From assembly GCA_965644295.1 (NCBI GenBank), contig CBFFRP010000213.1, positions 1 to 43,405 on the forward strand: DNA of 43,405 bases, read 5' to 3'. Source of the stretch: Paraphysomonas bandaiensis. Lineage: Eukaryota; Chrysophyceae. Numbering within the stretch: position 1 is the first letter of the stretch; each line of letters starts with the position of its first letter. The notes beneath the pieces were generated by a model. It saw nothing but the letters and a program-made list of their open reading frames with translations. It had not been told where the DNA came from and ran no database searches. Below are positions 18,792-31,819 of this stretch, piece by piece. The translations under genes were made by a program, and so were the position numbers.

Positions 18792-21195
18792 TCCCCTTTG
18801 CCGCCGCCATGGCAGTGAGATTCTTAGTAGGGATTAATTCTACCCACCTAGAAAAAGAATCGATAATCACTAATATATTAGTGTATCCATCCTCATCTGG
18901 ATGCAGACTCTGAATAAAATCCACTGCTATTCTTTGCATCGGGCCATATGTTGAGACAGTAAAGGGATGAGCATTAATTATTGGTTTAATTCTACTCATC
19001 TTTTGACAACAAGGACAAGTTTTAATAAATTTTGTCACATGTGCCCCTTGCTTTGACCATTTATGACCATTGTCTCGTAATTTTTGTATTGTACGATCAA
19101 TACCATGATGACCTGTAACATTGTTATGAAATCTTTTAATAATTTCCCATTCCTTGTTTGGAACTTTAATATCGGGAATTAGGGAAGCACATTTTGTTTC
19201 CATTTTAGATTCTAATGCACATAGTCTACTAAATGCATCAGCAACAACATTATCAGATCCTTTAATATCACATAGATCATAATCATATGCTTGGAAACAT
19301 TTCAACCATCGCTGAACTTTCTTATCCTTAGCGTAATCAGTTCTCAACTGAGTAATATTTTTATGATCTGTTTTGATCGTAAAGTATCTATACCTTAATA
19401 GGTAGTCCCATTTATCTAAGGCATAGTATATAGCATATCCTTCTTTCTGAGGTGTATCCCAATTCATCATTCTTTCATCGAATGTTTTACTGAGAAATCC
19501 TATTGGACGTTCTACACCATCTACTACTTGGTAGAGGTATGCTCCTATTCCATAATCAGATGCATCGGTCAATAAATATATTGGTGACTCGTCATCAATG
19601 AAAAATAATGTTGGACATTCATGGATCATCAATTTGATCTTTTCAAATGCTTCATTGGCATCCTCTGTCCATTGTAGACGTTTACGTCTATGATAGTTGA
19701 GAAGCATTTTATTTAACGGTCTCACCACTAAGGAGTGGTTGTGCACGTGATCCCGAAAATAATTTGCCAATCCGAGGAAAGATTTTAGACCCTTCATAGT
19801 TTCAGGCTTTGGGAAATTTAATACACTATCCAGACGTTCTCTAGTAAAGTGTAACCCTTCCTCATTTAGAGTATGTCCTACATATTGTACTTCGGACTCT
19901 CCTATTTTCACTTTCTCAGGATTAATGTAAACATTGTATTTCCTGAAGCGTTCTAGAACTTTAACGTAATTTTCAATTAGTTCATCTTCTGTAGAAGCAT
20001 ATATAATCAGGTCATCTAGATATAATTCACATATGAACATAATCAACCCGGCAAGCACAATTGTTGTTAATACTCGTTGAAAGTATGATGGAGCACCACT
20101 CAAACCCATGGGTAGTCGGAGCCATTCGAATACTCCCCAGAAGGTTATAAATGCCGTCCACTTTCTCGAGTACTCTGAAATTTTAGCCTGGTAATAACCA
20201 GATACTAAATCCAGAATTATGAAGTATTTGGGTTTCTTAGACCCAATACGTTCTAACATTTCTTTGATGTTAGGTATTGGCCAACGTTCCCTCTGTGTGT
20301 GCTTGTTTAGACCTTTATAGTCTACACAGAATCGCCATTTATCATTTGGTTTGGGAACTAATAATACCTGGCTATAATAAGGAGCCGTACTTGGTTGTAT
20401 TATTCCATGCTCCACAAATGTATCGATTTGCTTTTTACAAGCATACTGTCGTACTCGATCCATCTTTCGTGGCGGACCACAATGTTTTGGTTGTTCCCAA
20501 GCATCCCTATCTACCTCTAATTCAAAAGGTGGAACATCCATTGGCATATCCGACACTGTGGTTCTAAATCTATCCTTATAGATTTCATGGATTTCTCTCA
20601 CCCTCCTTTGTAAAGATTCGGGACCAGAGATTTTAGTTGGTAACGTAGTACCTTCTACTTTTTCCTGAGTATTTGTAACTATTTCTTCTGGGATTGACTC
20701 CAGATAGTTATCTCTAATCTCGCCTATATCTTCCTTTTCATATGCACTTATACGCATGGATGATATTGGAGGTGAATACATAGTACTAACCAAGCTATTA
20801 CTTGTAAGTAAATTATTATTATAACTAAGGTGTTCCTTAGCTTGGCGCCTTAATGTTTCCATGTTATTATAACATGTGGCTCTCTCACTAATATGTTCCG
20901 AGAGAAGCTGAGTCTTCTCAGCATGGCCCGCGGCCGTAGCTAGCATTTTCCCTGCTAACTCTCTTTCCATAAAGTGAGATGGAAAATGATCAACTAATCT
21001 ATATTTCTTGATAGTTTCTCTACCAATTATGATATCAAAGGTGCTATCTATTATCAAACATTGCAACTCAATATCAAGAGTATTGTTATACTCATCAGTT
21101 AATCTTATAGTTATTATCATATATTGCTTGCTACTACAACAAGCATTATCAAGCGCACTACAAATTTTAATGTTACACTCGTGCAATGGAATATC
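18772..21195 (-). pseudogene. pol: Element B(-) Pol, protease end to integrase start (second frame segment)
   Basis: The segment has about 805 codons, with RT (YLDD intact), RNase H and the integrase zinc finger. It includes the 106-codon linker between protease and RT that B(+) lacks. It is bounded by single-base insertions at both ends, near 21193 and 18797, each recognised by comparison with B(+). The initial ATG-like start is an artefact of the frameshift. Confidence 0.88.
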
Positions 21196-22645
21196 TATAC
21201 CTAGCAACTAACATATCAGCAAGTTCTTGGTTAATGAAATTATTCCCAGTAGCCCCCGTGTCCAATAAGGCTTTAGCTCTTAGATTTTCCTTTACCTGTT
21301 GTACATTGACATCAGCTTTAGGATATACAAAGACATCGAGCATATCATTATTCATGTCAATAGCATTTATATATAAACACTTAGGGCATGATAACTTACT
21401 TGTTTTCGATCTTGGAGGACCATCAGGATTCTCCACATAAGGGCAGGTACTCCAACCCATAACCGCATATTTTTTGCCCTGTGTGGAATCTTTCCATGGC
21501 TTCTTTTCATGGTTAGCCCATGCACAGGTTTTGCGGGTGCAGTCACCTTTATGAAGATTACCGCATATCCAACATGCTTCCTTAGTATCAGTTGTTGCTT
21601 TAGTACTTGAGGATGAGCTGGAGGATGAAGTTTTTGTATTCTTAGTCTTGTTAGACTTAGATGTTTCTTTGGAATCCAATTTAGTTTCCATCCTCTTTAC
21701 TTTTCTCACAGCTTGACTATAGTCATTGTTAAGCTCTCGCACCTTTCTACAGAATGCTCCGAAATCTTTTGGTGCAGATTGACCTTGGCCTATATCCGCT
21801 ATAAATTTCTCTTTGGCATCCTTTCTGAAGGAATGTCCGCCCACAAGTTTAATGTTTTTCTTGAGGGTTTTGACTATGGTATCCGAGGCTACCTCTGTGA
21901 GACTTGCCTCCGGAATGAGCTTATAAAGCTCATTCAGACGTCCATATTCTTTTAAGAATACTTTAGGAACATGAATATCCACCTTAACCTTTGGTCCAAT
22001 GATATTATCTATGAACCTAGGAAGAGGCTCCAATGTATCAGAGTATCGCTCCTCTTCCTCTAGAAAGGCTTGCTTTAACCACTGAATCAATTCCTCAGTA
22101 GTTACAATGTTTGGATCTAGCCAGTCCTCGTCAGACTCATCTCCAAAATCCTGCTGTCGCTGAAACTGAAGCATATCACGCACTGTTGGTGCCATGATTT
22201 CTGACCTTATGAATTTTGTCCCTTTAGGATCTCTTTTCGAGAGATTTTCACAAAATTCGATGATATCCTCATCTTGCACACTACCTAAGTAGGGAATAGA
22301 GTCGGTATTGATTACTTCATGTGGAGTGGATTCCGTCGCAATGACTTCATTCAAGTCAATGCGCTCACTCCTGTTGGGGTGCGGATCTCCACTCCTTTGC
22401 TTCTTTCTCTTTGGTTGAGAAGAAGAGAGCTCACGAAATGATACTCCACTCAATTCTCCTTCAGCCTCTACTGATGTCTCAGTTTGAGGAGAAGATTGCA
22501 TTTGAGATGATGTTGTTGCATCTCTTGCTCGTTTTCGAGAGGATTCTCTCTCTCTTTTCGTCTTTTTAGACGAAGAACCCGAAGCAGCTAACAATTCCTC
22601 TATTTGAGGAGCTGCTTTTATTTTGCTTCTCTTACTTTCCCCCAT
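21190..22645 (-). pseudogene. gag: Element B(-) Gag and protease (first frame segment)
   Basis: This segment starts at the same ATG as B(+) and encodes Gag, the Cys/His cluster and the DTGATG protease motif. It then loses frame at a one-base insertion (TATAGATATT here against TATAATATT in B(+)). Only a handful of residues differ from B(+), for example around the Ser-rich stretch before the Cys cluster. Confidence 0.88.
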
Positions 22646-22694
22646 AATATTGTTATATCACAGAGATTGAGTACTACTTATTAAGTAATATTAC

Positions 22695-23011
22695 TGTGGG
22701 CTTGCATACATATGTGTATGTGTGCAAAGCAATACCCAAGTACAGAAGTACAAAATAATGATTATTATCGTATAATGAATCATGAATAATACTGTCTACA
22801 ATATCAACGGCTAATAATACTGTCTACAATATCAACGGCTAATAATACTGTCTACAATATCAACGGCTATTGCTAATCCCAACAATCACATTCCCTACAG
22901 TTTGTATTCCTAACTACATGGTACACGTATACAATACAGTACTGTACTACTAATCATATAATACAGGACATGTACACGTATATATTCTATATGTAAGTGG
23001 ATAGTCCTACA
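22695..23011 (-). repeat. Element B(-) 5' LTR
   Basis: It is 317 bp. On the minus strand it is followed by the perfect palindrome GTAATATTAC (22685-22694), identical to B(+), where a primer-binding site would be expected. Confidence 0.93.
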
Positions 23012-23015
23012 AGCC

Positions 23016-23219
23016 TACAGGTGTACCTCTACGTGAGGCCCGCTCTTCGAGTCGCGTGACTCTGAACGTTAAGTCATCTATTCTCGTATCGAATTTCCTT
23101 TCCAAGGCATCGAAACGTGCAAGAATGATTTCGAGCATTGAAGGCTCTAGATCCTCCTTAACACTGCCTTCAGAACCAGAGTGGCTCTTAGGGCTACTCC
23201 TACCAACGGGAGTTTGCAT
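23016..23219 (-). CDS. gag: Element A Gag N-terminus
   Basis: This ATG-started segment (about 68 codons) begins MQTPVGRSSPKSHSG. It has an amphipathic heptad-like stretch (MLEIILARFDALERKFDTRIDD) suggesting a coiled coil, and ends in RRGTPVG where the B(-) insertion begins. The first four bases outside B(-) (AGCC, 23012-23015) duplicate those at 17425-17428. Confidence 0.65.
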
Positions 23220-23631
23220 CTTCCACCTTAGTTGCTGTTACACTCTTTAGTTTATATACCCACAGAGTGATTATATATATATTGCCTAATGTGGGGTTCT
23301 ATATTTATGCACACCAGCAGATTTTCCACCTCAGAGCTACACAGCTCCCTTGGTTTCAGAGACTAACAAAGATCGACAAGGAGGGAATTTAAATTCGCTC
23401 ACAGGTCTCAATGAAATAACTCAAATCCAGTCCCAAGTCCCCCGGAAGAAACTGACAAATCCACAGACCTGCGTAAGAATCCACCAAGACACCAAGGCAC
23501 CACTCAACACACTGACACAAGACACCCCTGCACAACGCACACAAGCAAGGCACACAGACAGGTCTATCTAAATGATGTGTATCAAGAATTAATTACAAGA
23601 ATTCTTGTGCGAGCAAATAGTAAATATTTAC
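23220..23631 (-). other. Element A 5' leader with palindromes next to the LTR
   Basis: This is a non-coding leader between the 5' LTR and gag. Immediately next to the LTR lies a perfect 12-bp palindrome GTAAATATTTAC (23620-23631). A second perfect 12-bp palindrome CAAGAATTCTTG (23596-23607) follows. No TGG-starting tRNA primer-binding site is visible at the expected position. Confidence 0.7.
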
Positions 23632-24646
23632 TGTGACGTAACCCGGTTTGAAAACCGAAATCACGGCTCGCAGTATATGTATACCACAAAAACACGCAAG
23701 TGTAATAACAATGTATTATTTATGTTGTGACTACTCTAAGCAATAACCTAATGCCCGGTTAATGATTTCCGCCAGAAATCACCACGCAGGTAACACCGCC
23801 AGTGCAACAAGATCGTTGGCACCAAGCACTTCGGTTAAGCCTAAACAAGTGCATAACACCATAGCATACATGTTACACCCACTCCTACTCCTCAACAACA
23901 TCACAACACCCTGCAACGTCATCACTACCCACAGAAACGTGTTTATTCTATAAACTGAATACACACAGCAACCTAGGAGCAACGTATAACCGCATACTAA
24001 TAGTACACTACATCCTACGTTTTACTTTCTACCTAAATTCCCTTACAAAAACAGTATACCGCCACTTTGGTGTATTTTAGCATTCAAGAACCCAAAATCC
24101 CTAATATCCAGGTTATGCGTAAATACAACCTTGCATACCAGGTATTACATATCACAATTGATTCCCCACTGAGTCTGGTATGAACACTCGTACACCTCGA
24201 GTATATAATATCCATTCTCCGTTGATGTGATATGTACTTGCCCCCCTATAGGGTAGTATGAGTAATGCCAGTACGTATTCCTATGGAAGTATACACTGCA
24301 ACTGCTACACTGGAATACTGACCCACATAACTTTATTATAAATTTGTGGCAGGTTTCACATTGCGTGAAGTCACCATCAGCAGATCATAGTGTACATCAT
24401 CATCGGCAGATAAAGTGGACATCACACCTGAACGTTGATTCCGTGTGTAGGTACATCATAGCTCGTTACCCCATCTTAATGAGTATAACATAGAATATGC
24501 ATCCTAGACATGGTATAGGGTCCTGATGATATAATGTTCTTGATATAGGGTCCTAAGCTAATATCACAGGGTCCTGAATGGGCAATGCATGCAGTTCTGG
24601 TACTATAGCCACGTAGATAGGGCATAGGAAATGCCACGTGGTCACA
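23632..24646 (-). repeat. Element A 5' LTR
   Basis: This is the direct-repeat partner of 5626-6640, 1015 bp with TG...CA ends. It is followed on the right by AGGG, the 4-bp target duplication. Confidence 0.95.
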
Positions 24647-24699
24647 AGGGAGAGGTGAAATAAATATTGTACTTCTTTATTTATGTACTAATCATTCTA

Positions 24700-25283
24700 T
24701 ATAACAGATTCCTCAGTATGTTTGTTGTTCGAGAAGTTCCTTACAAAATAAAGCGTAGGACCTATACCTCTCTTATTTGCAGCTGTCCGCGGTTTTGGGA
24801 CAATGGTCGTTACTGCTCCCACTCCTCCCTAGCCGTACATCACTTGCGAGGTATGTGTATGTCACTTACACACCCTTACATATTATATTAATTATGTCCT
24901 TAGGGGACATTGATGTAAAGCACATGGCGAGCACTATCAGGCCTGCAAGGAAATGCGGCCGGCCTCGCAATGCAGCTAGGGCACTTATCAACGATGACCC
25001 CATAGATGTGGAGGCCCTTAAGCCAGGGGACTGGAAGAACGCGTATGTTCGCCACCCACAGTACCTGAATGGTATGTGCGTGGATTACCGCGTGGTGCTG
25101 AACCACAGAAATAAAAAAATTCTTCGCTGGCAGTGTCGGTTTTCTGATGCTCCAGACAACATCCTTGCTCATCCGAAGATTGTGGGGTTCAATGCCCATG
25201 AAATGAAGATTGCTGTGGAGCTACACCGGACTTGGTCATCAGAAACAGCCCAATTTGCATTCGACTGTGAAGACGAAGTGTGA
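24700..25283 (+). pseudogene. MULE transposase C-terminal part with SWIM zinc finger
   Basis: This segment resumes the transposase gene after retrotransposon A. A first exon encodes CSCPRFWDNGRYCSHSSLAV, a CxC...CxH SWIM finger as found at the C-terminus of many MULE transposases. An intron follows (donor GTATGT near 24852, acceptor CCTTAG near 24902). The last exon continues in phase with GDIDVKHM, an AT-hook-like KCGRPRNAA and about 100 further residues to a TGA at 25281-25283, about 50 bp before the right TIR. Its strand and order relative to the catalytic exons at 4430-5600 fit one original gene. Confidence 0.78.
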
Positions 25284-25324
25284 GGCATATAGAATTTTAA
25301 TTTATGGCTATAGTACGCTCCCCT

Positions 25325-25499
25325 GTTTGACTAGGTGAATACTCAATTCCACCTAGTCAACCTAGTCAACCTAGTCATTGTAAAGTTAAAAATCTAATTA
25401 TTTAATGACTAGGTTTTTAACCTTTTGACTAGGTTATTACTCCAATTTTGGTGTGACTAGGAAATTCCACCAAATTGACTAGGTCGAAAAATACATCCC
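25325..25499 (-). repeat. MULE right terminal inverted repeat with TGACTAGG motifs
   Basis: This is the reverse-complement partner of the left end. It contains several TGACTAGG/CCTAGTCA motifs, including three in tight tandem (CCTAGTCAACCTAGTCAACC). The terminal bases ...ATCCC are followed directly by the 9-bp target duplication at 25500-25508. Confidence 0.85.
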
Positions 25500-25508
25500 T
25501 TTCACTTG

Positions 25509-26564
25509 TCATGCTGTAAGTTGCACAACGTGTCCCCTACATACACATCTATCATATAGCGCCGGTGAGTCCTAGGACACACGACAATGGCGAAACTCGC
25601 AATCAACATCAAGAACGGAAGTGGTCGCACCTTGGTGCTTGCGGCGACGCACAAGCAGCTTCTGTAGCGTTAAATAGTAGGATAATGGAATTTGTGCTGA
25701 TTAGTTATGGGTAGAGGTCTAACTAGTATGTCTAGCATTCAACTAGCCACTATATTGGCACAGGTTTTTAACGCCTATTGCTAAATAAAAAGACTTTCAA
25801 TATATGCCAAGTACGACCTGTGTTTCTAGGACCATGCAGTTTCATTGGATTCCCTGTGAGATTGTAGCAGTGACTTCGTCGGTCTGTAGAAATTGATGTC
25901 AGTTACTGTAGGCGCCAAGTGCACTGCCAACGCAGATATGTATGCCTTGCAAGGAGAACGAATTTCGGTATCAGGCAGACGCAAATACTATGCTACAAAA
26001 TATATTGTCAAAGTTGGGAATAATAAATAGCTTTGTTATTGCTTACCAAGATGTTCTTTTCTCGAATGTATAAGCCTTTTGAACTGTATATGTCTTTTCC
26101 AGTTACTTAGATTTGTTCAATATGTGGACACAACATTTTCAGATCTCTACGGCCCGTAAAAGCCCAATATTCTGAAAAATTGCAACCCATTCTTGCATTG
26201 TTGTTGTTGCAGACATGTTGATTCGCCATCTCCTAAAATTGTGTAACATAATGATAAAGTGGCTTTTAATGACTGTCAATTTCTTTTCAAACCGAATAAT
26301 GCAGTTGAATGTCTATATTTGCCCAGTGCTAATACGAGCGCTCTGTTGAACATAATTCAGGCCAAAAAACACTTTTTTGAAAGACAATATGGGATACGAA
26401 TTTATATCACGATACAAAGCACAGAAATATATGAAGCTGCATGTATTGCTTTTATTAATTTCGAAAGCACTTGTGTTATACCATAGAATGCAAACATGGC
26501 AGATACAATCAGCAATTGCCAATAGTTCCACATTCTTTGTAAAACGTGTTAGCATTTAAAACAC
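25509..26564. other. Intergenic region right of the MULE
   Basis: I see no supported gene. A 26-codon ATG frame (25587-25667) contains a 32-bp motif (25627-25658) that recurs at 33334-33365 and 43252-43283. The rest is AT-rich with short overlapping frames on both strands that lack motifs. It probably includes the 3' untranslated end of the minus-strand enzyme gene. Confidence 0.6.
25627..25658 (+). repeat. 32-bp GCACC-NN-GGTGC motif, copy 1
   Basis: It lies 128 bp outside the MULE right end in apparently single-copy sequence. It overlaps a 26-codon frame that ends soon after. Confidence 0.65.
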
Positions 26565-29504
<2,940 letters not shown>

Positions 29505-30424
29505 AGTAGCAGAACAAATCGTTAAATAGCAAAAATTAAAACTACGATTGAAATTAGTTAATTACTACGAAATATCACCACCTACCTAACGAGAGCTGTA
29601 CGGATGATAGTATATGCAATGCAATTGACAGTACAGTAAATAGAAGCAATCCAGCTGTGTATATATTCTGCGTATGGCTTCTCAGCCTCAAAATCCTGTG
29701 CAAGAAGATCAGAAAGCACGAGTAGCACTTAACACATTCTTTCACTGGACGTCTTCTGTCAGTCCATGTACAGAGTAGGATTCCTATATAAACCTGAAAA
29801 TATCTGCTTTTGGTGTCTGTACCGACAATAAAACTTGGTTACTGTGATACAGTTCCAGTAATGTGATGGATTTCTATGCTTAAAAAGTGCACTTTTATAC
29901 TTAAAATAAGGGTTTTTTGGAGTTTAAGCTGTGTAATCTATTTTTCATACTTTTACACTAAAAATTACACTCGTTTGCTATGAGATCCTATCCGCGAAGT
30001 ATGAAAAATAATTTACTCAACTCCAAAAATCTGAGGTTTTAATTTTCATATTTCTTTGGGTTTTAAGGATTTTTGAAATCACTTAATCTTTGTAATACAG
30101 CAGTACCAGTGCTGTACTTTGTAGCAGTATTCCCTACACTCCAGCTGACAGCAGTACACAGTTCTCGTATGTGTGGTGAAATTTTAGTTTTGCTTTCCTA
30201 CCTCTCGTGCAGCAGTGTGTATTGCAGACGGATGGGTCCATTATGTGAGCATAACTCGCTAAACTGTGCATTATTATGCCTCACTGTTAGCGTCAATTAC
30301 AACAACCAAATTAAAAAAATTAAGTAAGTTGCAACGCGAGCATAGCCCGAGCTAATAAGGTGTCGATTATATATTGGTTGCAGATTGAAACTTACGATTG
30401 ACATCGACAATTGCTCTCATTGAT
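29505..30424. promoter_or_regulatory. Divergent intergenic region between the fusion enzyme and the PH-domain gene
   Basis: About 0.9 kb separates two genes transcribed away from each other, so both promoters should lie here. A GTAAGT at 30324 and a TTGCAG at 30379-30384 could bound a 5'-UTR intron of the plus-strand gene. I see no clear TATA box that I could assign. The middle holds a foldback repeat. Confidence 0.5.
29909..30045. repeat. Imperfect inverted repeat (foldback)
   Basis: TTTTTTGGAGTTTAAG and CTATTTTTCATACTTTTACAC on the left are matched in reverse complement by CATACTT-type and AACTCCAAAAA sequence between about 29998 and 30030, around a central ACACTCG/CGCGAAG region. It could be a small MITE-like relic or a chance AT-rich foldback; no target duplication was found. 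Confidence 0.5.
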
Positions 30425-31819
30425 ATGGCTAGTCAATCTGCACCTACGGAGCCGGACCAAGAATATCAGAATAGAGAAGCCGCGAGGCAACTTTCTATCA
30501 TTTTAATTAAGCGTGGGGTTAATTGTACGATAATTACAACTGAAGGTTATTCTGTCCCCTCAGTGCTTAGATTAGGTATGTCCAATAAAAATCTGTCGAT
30601 ATTTTGGAGAGCAAAGCCTGAAAAACTTGGATGTGAACTTTGTTTTGTTGAATCTGTGGTTGGCGGGAACGTATTAGGGAAAGTAAATCGAATTCTGGAC
30701 CCGCAGAGATGTATCGGCCTTATTTTTCATGATTTCAAATTGCAACTCGAAACTGTTGATTCTGAAACATGTGCAGCTTTACAGCTTTGTCTGCAAACAC
30801 TATTGGGCGAAGTGAAAGCGACTGATGTTGAGAGAGAGGCAAATTCGTTCATGAAGCGTGTACGAGTCGCTGGGTACCATATATCTATTCAACAGGAGAA
30901 GATATTTCAGTTGCATAAGCACGCAAGTATCAAAGAGGCTGCCTTTCTACTTATCAATTTTTTTGAAAAATCTTACTTTTTCCAAACCAGAAGGGTAGTT
31001 GATAAGTGGATAGATTTTGTGAGGGCAATGAATGCGGACAGTAAAAACAAAGACAAACATAGATGGAGACTACATGCCGTGGCCAATATGGATATTGACC
31101 TGCAAGCATGGTACCATTCCATATTTCACGATCAAGTATACAGGGTGCGGGGTCCTTTTTGGTTTCGCGAGGCCGCCCTTGCCACATACAGACGAAGTTA
31201 CGATTTAGTACATAACACACTAACAGCACTTGAAGAGAATGCTCTCGCACATGTCTTATGTTCGACGGAAACATCATATGGTGATGTTGCCGGTCAAATG
31301 TTTACTGTTCAAGAGATAGTTGAGCCTGACAAATTCTCGCTCTTTCAAAAACTTGCTGCGACGGGAATAACAGTAACTAAGTACCCAAGAATGGGAAGAC
31401 CCGCACGAAAAGTTTTTCGGCTCTCTTTTGTTGAAGGGTTTATATATTTGACGTGGAAAGGACGTTTTGGTAATCAGGGGGTTGAATTAAATCGTGTTTC
31501 TGCATTAAAGAGCGGAATTTGTACGGAAGTTACTCGGAAACAGGGAAAACAGGACAAAGCCGGACAATATCTGTCAGTAATATCTGTTGGGCGTTCATTG
31601 GATCTTTTCTTTGATTCTGTTGAAGAGAGACAGCGGTGGCAGGATTTATTATCTGTCCTTGTTGACAAGGAGTTAGGCCGCCTTGACGTGCTCAAAGTGG
31701 AGAATACTTCGGATGCATCGGAATTTGATAGGTTGGTGACGTATGCATCAATTGGTAAATTACCGGAAAGGTATTACCAGACACATGCGTGGAAAATGTC
31801 AATGGAAGAATCTCCTTGA
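30425..31819 (+). CDS. Uncharacterised protein with two PH-like domains
   Basis: The product is a single-exon 464-residue protein from the ATG at 30425; upstream in-frame codons to 30398 lack an ATG. Residues about 45-130 (SVLRLGMSNKNLSIFW ... CIGLIFHDFKLQLETVDSETC ... LQTLL) and about 330-420 (KVFRLSFVEGFIYLTWKG ... LSVISVGRSLDLFFDSVEERQRWQDLLSVLV) both read like pleckstrin-homology folds of the PLC/PH_12 type, with the characteristic C-terminal tryptophan helix in the second. The middle is helical, with SYFFQTRRVVDKWIDFVRAM. No enzymatic motif is visible. PH domains bind phosphoinositides or proteins, so a membrane-associated signalling or trafficking adaptor is a guess from the family. It lies head-to-head with the fusion enzyme gene. 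The lack of coding introns contrasts with that neighbour. Confidence 0.65.
   Translation: MASQSAPTEPDQEYQNREAARQLSIILIKRGVNCTIITTEGYSVPSVLRLGMSNKNLSIFWRAKPEKLGCELCFVESVVGGNVLGKVNRILDPQRCIGLIFHDFKLQLETVDSETCAALQLCLQTLLGEVKATDVEREANSFMKRVRVAGYHISIQQEKIFQLHKHASIKEAAFLLINFFEKSYFFQTRRVVDKWIDFVRAMNADSKNKDKHRWRLHAVANMDIDLQAWYHSIFHDQVYRVRGPFWFREAALATYRRSYDLVHNTLTALEENALAHVLCSTETSYGDVAGQMFTVQEIVEPDKFSLFQKLAATGITVTKYPRMGRPARKVFRLSFVEGFIYLTWKGRFGNQGVELNRVSALKSGICTEVTRKQGKQDKAGQYLSVISVGRSLDLFFDSVEERQRWQDLLSVLVDKELGRLDVLKVENTSDASEFDRLVTYASIGKLPERYYQTHAWKMSMEESP

Larger units (their letters stand above)
17429..23011 (-). mobile_element. LTR retrotransposon B(-), complete but frameshifted
   Basis: This 5583-bp element on the minus strand has 317-bp LTRs at 22695-23011 (5') and 17429-17745 (3'). 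A purine tract lies at 17746-17757, and a perfect 4-bp duplication AGCC flanks it (17425-17428, 23012-23015). It splits the gag gene of element A. Its LTRs appear identical to each other and to the 5' LTR of B(+), so it is young. Confidence 0.93.
5626..24646 (-). mobile_element. LTR retrotransposon A (Ty3/Gypsy-like), minus strand, containing two element B copies
   Basis: Two direct 1015-bp LTRs (5626-6640 and 23632-24646) start TGTGAC and end GTCACA. They look identical wherever I compared them, so the insertion is recent. A 4-bp duplication AGGG flanks the unit (5622-5625 and 24647-24650). A purine tract abuts the left LTR on the minus strand, as expected for the 3' LTR. Internal order on the minus strand is leader, gag (23219 downward, resumed at 17424), then pol (10783 to 6812). 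The element inserted into the MULE transposase gene and was later entered by element B. Confidence 0.92.
1036..25499 (+). mobile_element. Mutator-like (MULE) DNA transposon, split by nested insertions
   Basis: Both ends carry inverted repeats beginning GGGAT(A/G)TATT and continuing into ACCTAGTCAATTTGGTGGA. They are flanked by a perfect 9-bp direct repeat TTTCACTTG at 1027-1035 and 25500-25508. A 9-bp duplication and 5'-GGG ends are typical of the Mutator superfamily, and the internal gene has MULE transposase motifs plus a SWIM finger. Without the 19-kb LTR element A the unit would be about 5.4 kb, and without the 1785-3770 element about 3.45 kb. The transposase frame is interrupted three times, so this copy cannot move by itself. 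Confidence 0.88.

Noticed and set aside
30073-30327. 84-codon plus-strand frame upstream of the PH gene
   Set aside because: A GTAAGT at its end suggested an exon, but joining it to the acceptor near 30384 does not give an open frame into the downstream gene. It has no motif.
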